The translations under genes and the position numbers were made by a program. This document shows, piece by piece, positions 5,851 through 12,341 of a stretch of 12,685 nucleotides of DNA; position 1 is the stretch's first letter, and each line of letters starts with the position of its first letter. The DNA is from Lachnospiraceae bacterium (GTDB lineage Bacteria; Bacillota; Clostridia; Lachnospirales; Lachnospiraceae), in contig DOVG01000237.1 in the NCBI GenBank assembly GCA_003520205.1, positions 1-12,685 of the forward strand. Reading direction: 5' to 3'. Under the pieces are notes generated by a model. It was given only the letters and a program-made list of their open reading frames with translations. It was not told where the DNA came from and did not search any database.

Positions 5851-6726
5851 GTGGCAAAGAAAATAGGCAGAAACGATCCATGCTGGTGTGGAAGTGGTAC
5901 AAAGTATAAGTCATGTCATGAGGACTTTGACAGAAAACTGGAGATGCTTAAGCTTCAGGGTCACAAGGTTCCTACACGTGATATGATAAAAACACCTGAA
6001 CAGATAGCACTTATAAAAGAAAGTGCAAAAGTAAATGTAGAGTGTCTTGATGTGGTTGCAGACAAGATATGCGTAGGAATGAGCACAGAAGACATTAACA
6101 AAATAGTAAACGAAGTATGTAAGAAGTATGGTGCTATACCTGCGCCGCTTAATTATGAAGGATTCCCTAAGAGTGTATGTACATCAATCAATGATGCAGT
6201 ATGTCACGGTATTCCTGACGAGAATGAGATACTTCAGGATGGAGATATAATCAATGTAGACTGTTCAACTATCCTTAACGGATATTTCTCAGACTCATCC
6301 CGTATGTTTATGCTTGGAAATGTAACAGAGGAAGACAGACGTCTGGTACAGACTGTTAAAGAATGCGTAGAGCTTGGACTTAAGGAAGTTAAGCCTTGGG
6401 GATTCCTGGGAGATATGGGGCAGGCTGTTAATGATCATGCTAAGGCTGCAGGATATTCAGTGGTTCGTGAAATCGGAGGACATGGAGTAGGAATAGAATT
6501 CCATGAAGAGCCTTGGGTAAGCTATGTAACCAGACGTGGAACAGATATGGTAATGGCTCCGGGAATGATGTTTACCATAGAGCCTATGGTAAATATTGGA
6601 GAGCCTGATATATTTATAGATGAGGCAAATAACTGGACTGTTTATACCGAGGATGGAACTAACTCTGCTCAGTGGGAGATTCAGGTTCTTGTAACAAATG
6701 ATGGAGCTGAAGTTATTTCCTGGTAG
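5851..6726 (+). CDS. map: Methionine aminopeptidase type I with N-terminal SEC-C zinc motif
   Basis: 291 residues from the GTG at 5851. It removes the initiator methionine from new proteins at the ribosome exit. Residues 7-23 (GRNDPCWCGSGTKYKSCH region) are a SEC-C zinc knuckle with Cys11, Cys13, Cys22 and His23, a known extension of some clostridial type I enzymes. The pita-bread domain follows with all five metal ligands: Asp137, Asp148, His211 (GGHGVG), Glu244 (TIEPMV) and Glu276 (WEIQV). HEEPWV is also present. The GTG is supported by GAAAGAGG at 5836-5843. A further 27 codons are open upstream, but that peptide is hydrophobic, unlike the family, and has no ribosome binding site. The gene stands alone, away from the ribosomal-protein/secY/adk cluster where map often sits. 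Confidence 0.95.
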   Translation: MAKKIGRNDPCWCGSGTKYKSCHEDFDRKLEMLKLQGHKVPTRDMIKTPEQIALIKESAKVNVECLDVVADKICVGMSTEDINKIVNEVCKKYGAIPAPLNYEGFPKSVCTSINDAVCHGIPDENEILQDGDIINVDCSTILNGYFSDSSRMFMLGNVTEEDRRLVQTVKECVELGLKEVKPWGFLGDMGQAVNDHAKAAGYSVVREIGGHGVGIEFHEEPWVSYVTRRGTDMVMAPGMMFTIEPMVNIGEPDIFIDEANNWTVYTEDGTNSAQWEIQVLVTNDGAEVISW

Positions 6727-6771
6727 TTGGCTTACATTATGATATACATATGATTGTGCGTTAAAAAATAT

Positions 6772-6800
6772 AAGACGGGACTTTGCGTCCCGTCTTTGTT
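6772..6800. terminator. Bidirectional terminator between map and the HD-GYP gene
   Basis: AAGACGGGAC pairs perfectly with GTCCCGTCTT (6772-6781 with 6787-6796) around TTTGC. TTTGTTT follows on the plus strand. On the minus strand the stem is followed by ATATTTTTTAA. It suits both convergent genes. Confidence 0.88.
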
Positions 6801-6803
6801 TAC

Positions 6804-6824
6804 TTCTAATTAAGTTAATTAGAA
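6804..6824. repeat. Perfect 21-bp AT-rich palindrome
   Basis: TTCTAATTAA (6804-6813) and TTAATTAGAA (6815-6824) around a single base. It sits between the shared terminator and the stop of the HD-GYP gene. It has no T-run, so it is not itself a terminator; it could be an mRNA 3'-end stem or a protein-binding site. Confidence 0.6.
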
Positions 6825-6833
6825 ACTTATATA

Positions 6834-8093
6834 CTATGTAAGAATTGAAGTCTTTGGTACATCGCGTTTGACATTCTGTGAAAATACATTGTCGATTGCA
6901 TTTACGATGTTATTATCGATTTCTCCCTTAATGACCATATCTCTCATTATGGAGATAGCTTTCTCGTGAGAGAAGCCTGTTTTATAGGTTCTTTCTTCAG
7001 TAAGAGCCTGATATATATCACAACAGGTCATAAGTCTCTCTTCATGTGAGAGCTGTTCTGCTGTGAGACCGAACGGATATCCGGTTCCGTTTAGTTTCTC
7101 ATGATGGTGGGATGACCAGATGATGATGTCATCCATATTCTTGTTATGTATATGCTGAAGTATGTCATATGTATAATAAGCATGCTGCTTCATAAGCTCA
7201 AATTCATAGTCATTCAGCTTTGCAGGCTTTTGAAGTATGGAATTGCTTATCATAAGCTTTCCGATATCATGGAGCGCTCCGGCCAGATAATACTTTGTTC
7301 TTTTTTCTTCGGAGAAGTTGTAGAAGTCTGCCATTGCAGCACATTTTTCTGCTACTCCTGTAGAATGCTTGCAGGTATAATGAGATTTGTAATCAACTAT
7401 ACGGGCAATCAGTGTAGCCAGGTTTACAACCTCTTGAGCGGAGTATTCATCATTAAAATGTTTAGTGGCTTTCTTCAGATAATTGTCTACATGTGTAACA
7501 CTAAGTGAAGTAAGATGCTTCATCTTAAAAGATTTACAGAAGGTTTCAGCAATCTCTCTGGAGAACAGCTTGCCTGCATTTGATTTGACAAAATAAATAA
7601 TAGCACCGTGAGTTTCTCTGTTGGAACTTGTCAGATCATAAGTATTATCTATAGTATCAGCAAGATGTATTATCTGTGCTTTAATAGGAGTTCTGTCATA
7701 GGTACGTCCCTGTGGACCGGAACCATCAGCATTTTCATGATGAAGAAGCAGTACATCACGATTGTTGGTTCTGAATGGCATGAACTTGGTGTTTCGCTCG
7801 CCGATGATACAACGTCTGGCATTGTAATCATGGATAGTATAACTCTCGCCTTCATTGTACTTTTTGTACTCAAGCTCTTCCTGATGTACTTCTGTAAGAG
7901 CATTGTCATGAAGAATAGAAAAAGCGGCAAGATCTATAAGTTCGTCAGATGAAAGTCCAAGGCTTTTGCCGAGCATAATAGACATAGCAGCTATTCTTTT
8001 ACAGTGTCCAGGGCGTATATTAAGGAGCTCCTGCTCTACTGAATCAAAGCCTACTGATATGGCATATAAAATTGCATTTAAATCTATTTTCAA
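6834..8093 (-). CDS. Tandem HD / HD-GYP cyclic-nucleotide phosphodiesterase
   Basis: 419 residues with two related halves and no membrane span or receiver domain. The N-terminal half has His30, His62-Asp63 in LHDNA, and HHE (118-120) followed by NADGSGP, where GYP is expected. The C-terminal half is a canonical HD-GYP: His243, His275-Asp276 in HDIGK, His304, HHHEKLNGTGYP at 329-340, and the downstream DIYQALTEERTYK block. HD-GYP enzymes hydrolyse cyclic di-GMP or, in some species, 3'3'-cGAMP. The C-terminal half should be active; the N-terminal half is probably degenerate or regulatory. The start is the TTG at 8093: an in-frame stop lies three codons upstream and GAGGG is ten bases away. It is divergent from lon and shares a terminator with map. 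Confidence 0.9.
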   Translation of the reverse strand: MKIDLNAILYAISVGFDSVEQELLNIRPGHCKRIAAMSIMLGKSLGLSSDELIDLAAFSILHDNALTEVHQEELEYKKYNEGESYTIHDYNARRCIIGERNTKFMPFRTNNRDVLLLHHENADGSGPQGRTYDRTPIKAQIIHLADTIDNTYDLTSSNRETHGAIIYFVKSNAGKLFSREIAETFCKSFKMKHLTSLSVTHVDNYLKKATKHFNDEYSAQEVVNLATLIARIVDYKSHYTCKHSTGVAEKCAAMADFYNFSEEKRTKYYLAGALHDIGKLMISNSILQKPAKLNDYEFELMKQHAYYTYDILQHIHNKNMDDIIIWSSHHHEKLNGTGYPFGLTAEQLSHEERLMTCCDIYQALTEERTYKTGFSHEKAISIMRDMVIKGEIDNNIVNAIDNVFSQNVKRDVPKTSILT

Positions 8094-8133
8094 TGTTATC
8101 TATCCCTCAAAAAAAATAATCATTAACATCAAT

Positions 8134-8162
8134 ATAATACAACAAATCACCAAAACTGTAAA
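8134..8162 (-). promoter_or_regulatory. Promoter of the HD-GYP gene
   Basis: On the minus strand TTTACA (8162-8157), a 17-base spacer, and TATTAT (8139-8134). The predicted start is near 8127, leaving a leader of about 33 nt before the TTG start. Confidence 0.5.
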
Positions 8163-8187
8163 TAAATAAATGTGCCATAAATAGGTG

Positions 8188-8216
8188 TTGCATTTATACA
8201 GTTTTAATAGTAAAAT
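8188..8216 (+). promoter_or_regulatory. Sigma-A promoter of lon
   Basis: TTGCAT at 8188-8193, a 17-base spacer, and TAAAAT at 8211-8216. The predicted start, near 8223, coincides with the first bases of the CIRCE element, the classical arrangement for HrcA-repressed promoters. Confidence 0.7.
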
Positions 8217-8221
8217 ACACA

Positions 8222-8248
8222 TTAGCACTCATTTGATTAAAGTGCTAA
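8222..8248. promoter_or_regulatory. CIRCE operator (HrcA binding site) upstream of lon
   Basis: TTAGCACTC, nine bases, AAGTGCTAA. The consensus is TTAGCACTC-N9-GAGTGCTAA, so only one of 18 arm positions differs (8240, A for G). HrcA binds this inverted repeat and represses until heat or unfolded protein titrates GroE away. It lies on the lon promoter start point and 28 bases before the lon ATG. Confidence 0.93.
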
Positions 8249-8276
8249 CAACCGATAAATAATAGGAGGAAGAATT

Positions 8277-10547
8277 ATGCTTACAATACCAATATATGAT
8301 ACGATACTTCTCCCTGATGTTACATTTTATTTTCGAAAAGAAGTGATAGAAGGTTGGGATGTTTCTGAACTGATAACAGGAGAAGAAATAGCCTTTGCGA
8401 TGCTCAGAGAAGATATAGATATTGAGATAACTACTATGGCCGATGTATATCCTATAGGAGTCATAGCGAAAATAGAATCCATAGATTCAGAAGGTAATGT
8501 AAAGGTAAGGACAAAAGAAAGAGTAACCTTTCTGGAATTCTTCAGAGACGGTGATGGAAATATAGATGCTCTGCTTGAAGCAAGGGCAGATATCAATGAT
8601 CTTGAAGAAGGAGAAGAGAAAGAAAGATTCGATAAGCTGAAGAATAAATTCCTGAAGTTTGTACAGAATTATCAGTGGGGTCTCTGGGCAAGGGGCTTCA
8701 TACTTCAGTGGAAGAATATCAATGAACTGGCATGTTCCATGACAGGATATTTCAGTATGACCTGGCAGGAGAAGTATGAGATAGTAGAGGTAGATAAGCT
8801 GTCTGAAAGAATAGGGCTGATAGAGCATGCGGCCTATAGTTTTATGGAGCTTGCAGATGTAGCTGAAAGTGCCGAGCTTCTTCAGCAGCAGAGAAACGAG
8901 AATCTATATAGAGAAGATGCAATAAAAAAACAGATAGAGATACTTCAGAGAGAGCTGGATGATATGCATCCGGAAAATATCTCTGATGTAAGACGCTTCG
9001 AAAAAGCTATCGATGAGTCAGGTATGAATGAGACTGCTGAGAAGGAAGCGCGTAAAGTGCTTAACCGTATGAAGCAGGAAGGCCAGGACGGACATGAATA
9101 CGGAATGCTTTATGATTATCTGGATTTTGTAACCAGTCTTTCCTGGAAACATGAAGAATATAATCCAATAGATCTTGATTATGCAGAGCAGGTTCTGGAT
9201 AAAGAGCATTATGGACTGAGAAAAGTAAAGGACAGAATCATACAGCAGCTGGCTGTCATGGCTCTGAATAAAAAACAGTCAGGTTCCATACTTCTTTTTG
9301 TAGGAGCACCGGGTACCGGAAAGACCAGTATAGGTCAGAGTATTGCAGAAGCCCTTGGAAGAAAGTATGTAAGAATTAGTCTTGGTGGTATCAGGGACGA
9401 GGCAGAGATAAGAGGACACAGAAGAACTTATATAGGAGCTATGCCGGGACGAATCATGGAAGGAATGAAGAGAAGCGGAGCTTCAAATCCTGTTGTAGTT
9501 CTTGATGAGGTGGATAAGCTTGTAAGAGACTATGGCGGAGATCCTTCATCAGCTCTTCTGGAGGTTCTGGATCCTGAGCAGAATAATACATTTACAGATC
9601 ACTACATGAATGTACCTTATGATTTGTCTGATGTACTTTTTGTATGTACTGCTAATTCAACAGATACAATTCCGGAACCACTGCTTAACCGTATGGAGAT
9701 AATAGAATTCCCGGGTTATACAGCAACAGAGAAATTCTATATCGCAAAGAAACACCTTATTCCTAAAGCAATGAAGGCGGCGGGAATCAAGAGAAAGAAT
9801 CTGACTATAACAGACAGAGCTATAAAGAAAATTATATCAGACTATACAATGGAGTCAGGAGTCAGAGGTCTTAAGAAGAAAATAGATACACTTATGAGGT
9901 ATGCTGCGGTAAGACTTGTGAAGGGAGATACTGATAAGCTTTCTGTAAAGCCACAGGATTTGAAAGAATATATGGGCAAACGTGGCATAGATCATGATAT
10001 AATAGATAAGAAATCAGTTCCGGGTGTTGTTACAGGACTTGCATGGACAATGGCAGGTGGAGAGATACTCTTCATAGAGACAAAAACAGTTAAGGGTAAT
10101 GGTAAGGTGATCATTACGGGACAGCTGGGTGATGTCATGAAGGAATCGGTAGAGATAGCTATAAGTCTTGTGAAGTCTATGTATCCTGATGAAACATCAA
10201 ATATGTCCGAACTTGATCTTCATATCCATGTTCCTGAAGGAGCTGTTCCAAAGGATGGTCCATCTGCAGGAATAACGATAACTACGGCACTGGTATCGCT
10301 CTTTACGAATAAAGCTGTAAATCCTTCCATTGCAATGACTGGAGAGGTATCACTTCGTGGAAATGTAATGCCTATCGGAGGACTTCCGGAGAAGCTGATG
10401 GCGGCCGTCAGATCAGGTGTAAAGACAGTATATATACCACAGAAAAATGTCGAGGATCTTGAGGATGTAGCTGACGAGGTTAAGAACGAACTTACAATTA
10501 TTCCTGTTAGTAAAGTCAAGGATGTAATCAAACAGGTGGTTCTATAA
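8277..10547 (+). CDS. lon: ATP-dependent protease Lon (LonA type)
   Basis: 756 residues, slightly shorter than typical LonA. It unfolds and degrades misfolded and regulatory proteins in the cytosol as a hexamer. The N-terminal substrate-recognition domain (about 1-190) is divergent, beginning MLTIPIYDTILLPDV. A coiled-coil segment (about 200-260) leads to the AAA+ module: Walker A GAPGTGKT at 343-350 (Lys349), Walker B VVVLDEVDK with Asp410/Glu411, sensor-1 CTANS, and arginine-finger region LLNRMEI. The peptidase domain has the Ser663-Lys706 dyad in PKDGPSAG and GGLPEK, 43 residues apart as in E. coli Lon. The ATG has AGGAGGA at 8264-8270. The promoter overlaps a CIRCE element, so HrcA repression is expected. 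The rhomboid gene downstream is probably in the same transcript. Confidence 0.96.
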   Translation: MLTIPIYDTILLPDVTFYFRKEVIEGWDVSELITGEEIAFAMLREDIDIEITTMADVYPIGVIAKIESIDSEGNVKVRTKERVTFLEFFRDGDGNIDALLEARADINDLEEGEEKERFDKLKNKFLKFVQNYQWGLWARGFILQWKNINELACSMTGYFSMTWQEKYEIVEVDKLSERIGLIEHAAYSFMELADVAESAELLQQQRNENLYREDAIKKQIEILQRELDDMHPENISDVRRFEKAIDESGMNETAEKEARKVLNRMKQEGQDGHEYGMLYDYLDFVTSLSWKHEEYNPIDLDYAEQVLDKEHYGLRKVKDRIIQQLAVMALNKKQSGSILLFVGAPGTGKTSIGQSIAEALGRKYVRISLGGIRDEAEIRGHRRTYIGAMPGRIMEGMKRSGASNPVVVLDEVDKLVRDYGGDPSSALLEVLDPEQNNTFTDHYMNVPYDLSDVLFVCTANSTDTIPEPLLNRMEIIEFPGYTATEKFYIAKKHLIPKAMKAAGIKRKNLTITDRAIKKIISDYTMESGVRGLKKKIDTLMRYAAVRLVKGDTDKLSVKPQDLKEYMGKRGIDHDIIDKKSVPGVVTGLAWTMAGGEILFIETKTVKGNGKVIITGQLGDVMKESVEIAISLVKSMYPDETSNMSELDLHIHVPEGAVPKDGPSAGITITTALVSLFTNKAVNPSIAMTGEVSLRGNVMPIGGLPEKLMAAVRSGVKTVYIPQKNVEDLEDVADEVKNELTIIPVSKVKDVIKQVVL

Positions 10548-10585
10548 GTTGAGTAAGTAAAAAACTAAGAAAAGAAGGGAAAGAT

Positions 10586-11158
10586 ATGTCAGAAGGAAAA
10601 AAGCTATCATTTACTTATAACGCTCCAGTAACACTAACATTTGCTCTTGTTTCATTTATAGTACTTGTACTGGGCTGGATTACAAAGGGAAGAACAACAA
10701 CAGCATTCTTCTCAGTGTACAGAAGCGGCTTTAGTGTTGCATGGTTTATAAGACTATTCGGACATGTGCTGGGACATTCAAGCATATCCCACTATGCATC
10801 CAATATGACGCTGTTCCTTCTTCTTGGTCCTGTTCTTGAAAAAAAATATGGGGGCGGAACTCTTCTGGAAGCCTTCGGAATAGTAGCAGTGATATCAGGT
10901 CTTGTGAATATCATATTTTTCCCTGGTGCAGCACTTCTTGGTGCAAGCGGTCTTGTTTTCATGATGATAGTACTGGTATCAGCAGAGGATTTGAGATCAA
11001 GAGAGATTCCTATTACAATGATACTTGTCATAGTAATATATCTTGGTTCTGAGATTGTTAATATGGTGGCTGTAAGGGATAATATTTCCCAGCTTACTCA
11101 TATAATAGGTGGTCTTTGTGGAGCAGGAATCGGAGGAATCCTGAATTCACGAAAATGA
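10586..11158 (+). CDS. Rhomboid family intramembrane protease, downstream of lon
   Basis: 190 residues with about six membrane spans (first at 15-33). The rhomboid hallmarks are present: GHVLGHSSISHYASN with His69 and Asn73 in HxxxN, nucleophile Ser121 in GASGLV, and His172 in THIIGGLCGAGIGG. So an active serine protease within the membrane is expected, with unknown substrates. The ATG follows GAAGGGA at 10574-10580. It starts 38 bases after lon with no terminator between, which places it in the CIRCE-controlled transcript. It shares little sequence with the rhomboid at 5060-5686 outside the motifs, so the two are not a recent duplication. Non-protease rhomboid relatives lose the Ser/His pair; this one keeps both. 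Confidence 0.9.
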   Translation: MSEGKKLSFTYNAPVTLTFALVSFIVLVLGWITKGRTTTAFFSVYRSGFSVAWFIRLFGHVLGHSSISHYASNMTLFLLLGPVLEKKYGGGTLLEAFGIVAVISGLVNIIFFPGAALLGASGLVFMMIVLVSAEDLRSREIPITMILVIVIYLGSEIVNMVAVRDNISQLTHIIGGLCGAGIGGILNSRK

Positions 11159-11186
11159 TACTTGTGTTAACTGCATTTTAAAGTAT

Positions 11187-11241
11187 AGAAGCGTAACAAA
11201 AGCAGTAAAAGTTGTTTTTCTGCTGTTTGTTGCGCTTTTCT
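11187..11241 (+). terminator. Probable terminator after the lon-rhomboid unit
   Basis: AGAAGCGTAACAAAAGCAG (11187-11205) pairs with CTGCTGTTTGTTGCGCTTTTCT (11220-11241), allowing one G-U and one bulged base. An inner AAAA/TTTT stem closes on GTTG. The T-run (TTTTCT) is short, so termination may be partial. Confidence 0.55.
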
Positions 11242-11245
11242 AAGA

Positions 11246-11371
11246 GGTGTAGATCTGGAAAAAGGCTATGGTGCAGACAGAGCAGACAGAGCTTATAAAA
11301 TAAGAATGGCAAAAAATAATAAGCCTAAAGCAAAAGAAATAAAGCCAGGTAACAAGGTAAAAGGCAAATAG
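11246..11371 (+). other. Open frame without a clear start between two terminators
   Basis: A frame runs from the terminator to a TAG at 11369-11371 and has a protein-like composition: GVDLEKGYGADRADRAYKIR, then MAKNNKPKAKEIK and GNKVKGK. The only in-frame ATG (11306) gives a 21-residue lysine-rich peptide and has no ribosome binding site. No promoter is visible between the two hairpins. It may be the 3' relic of a lost gene or a very small basic protein. The rest of 11159-11477 holds only the two hairpins and the atp promoter. Confidence 0.2.
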
Positions 11372-11378
11372 GCAGTCG

Positions 11379-11410
11379 AAGGGGAAATAATTTATTATTT
11401 CCCCTTTTAT
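11379..11410 (+). terminator. Intrinsic terminator insulating the ATP synthase operon
   Basis: AAGGGGAAATAA (11379-11390) pairs perfectly with TTATTTCCCCTT (11395-11406) around the loop TTTA, followed by TTAT. It marks the end of whatever is transcribed from upstream and comes just before the atp promoter. Confidence 0.85.
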
Positions 11411-11433
11411 ATGCAACTAAGTTGTGCTAGAAT
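11405..11433 (+). promoter_or_regulatory. Extended -10 promoter of the atp operon
   Basis: TGCTAGAAT (11425-11433) is an extended -10 element. The position 17 bases upstream holds only TTTTAT (11405-11410), a poor -35 taken from the terminator's T-run. The predicted start is near 11440, about 38 nt before the atpB start codon. Confidence 0.45.
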
Positions 11434-11477
11434 GGGGAATGGTTTTTAAGTATGAGTAAAGAAAGGAGAATAAGGAT

Positions 11478-12308
11478 TTGGACAAAGGAAAAAGAACCAG
11501 ATTTCTCGTGGTAGTGGGCTTGATTCTGGTACTGCTCCTGGTCGGGATTATTGTTACAAAGAATGGAGGAGGACATCACGAAAGTATCAAGGTCGTGATG
11601 AGAGATGCCGTTATTCATGAAGAGAATAAAATGAACTTCTTCGGTCTTACGGTGAATCCTTCACTTATTGCAGCATATCTGGTCACAGCAATATTGCTAC
11701 TCACAGCTCTTTTGATCAGAATATTTGCTATTCCACACTTCAAAACTGTTCCTGGTAAATTCCAGATAGTTATTGAAACCTGGGTGGGATATTTTGATAA
11801 TCTGGCCAAAACGAACAGTCCGCATCTGAATGGTGTCCTTGGAGCATATATATTCGCGGCAGGATCTTATATCTTTGTGGGAACTATATTTGAGCTTTTC
11901 GGAGTTCAGTGGATGACTACTGCAGGACATTCGATGGCATTACCTGCTCCGCTCTGTGATATAAATGGAGCGATAGCTATGGGTGTATTCTCATACGGAT
12001 TCATTATGTCGGGTGGTATAAGAAAGAATAAGTTAAAAGGAATCGGACTTACACTAAAGGAGTTTTCACTTCCGATATCCATGAGCTTCCGTCTTTTCTG
12101 TGCGCTTCTGTCAGGAACGCTTGTTACAGAGCTGGTTTATTACACAATGATGCTCAGTTTTGTACTTCCTGTTCTTGTAGGTGTACTCTTTACACTTATA
12201 CATGCAGTTGTGCAGGCTTATGTACTTACGATGCTGACATCGATATACTATGGTGAAGTATCAGAAGTTCATGAGAAAAAGGCTAAGAAAAAGAAAGTTA
12301 AAAATTAA
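11478..12308 (+). CDS. atpB: ATP synthase F0 subunit a
   Basis: 276 residues. Subunit a forms the two ion half-channels beside the c-ring in the membrane. It has an N-terminal span (about 9-27), an external loop, and then the conserved core. LPAPLCDINGAIAM matches the LPAPTADxN block. SMSFRLF carries the essential Arg205, and HAVVQAYVLTMLTSIYYGE is the final ion-channel helix. After RLF the near-universal GN is replaced by CA. The C-terminus is a lysine-rich tail. The start is TTG at 11478: an in-frame TAA lies eight codons upstream, AAAGGAG at 11462-11468 is nine bases away, and the first internal Met is at about residue 52, after the first span. atpE follows after 33 bases, the usual a-c order. 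Confidence 0.95.
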   Translation: MDKGKRTRFLVVVGLILVLLLVGIIVTKNGGGHHESIKVVMRDAVIHEENKMNFFGLTVNPSLIAAYLVTAILLLTALLIRIFAIPHFKTVPGKFQIVIETWVGYFDNLAKTNSPHLNGVLGAYIFAAGSYIFVGTIFELFGVQWMTTAGHSMALPAPLCDINGAIAMGVFSYGFIMSGGIRKNKLKGIGLTLKEFSLPISMSFRLFCALLSGTLVTELVYYTMMLSFVLPVLVGVLFTLIHAVVQAYVLTMLTSIYYGEVSEVHEKKAKKKKVKN

Positions 12309-12341
12309 AAATACTGATTGAAAATAGAAAGAGGTAATAAA

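Noticed and set aside
7146..7952. Plus-strand frames opposite the HD-GYP gene
   Set aside because: Cysteine- and isoleucine-rich shadow translations with no motif or ribosome binding site; the minus frame has canonical HD-GYP motifs.
8327..10531. Open frames on the minus strand inside lon
   Set aside because: They lack ribosome binding sites and known motifs, while the plus frame is a complete Lon with all catalytic residues.
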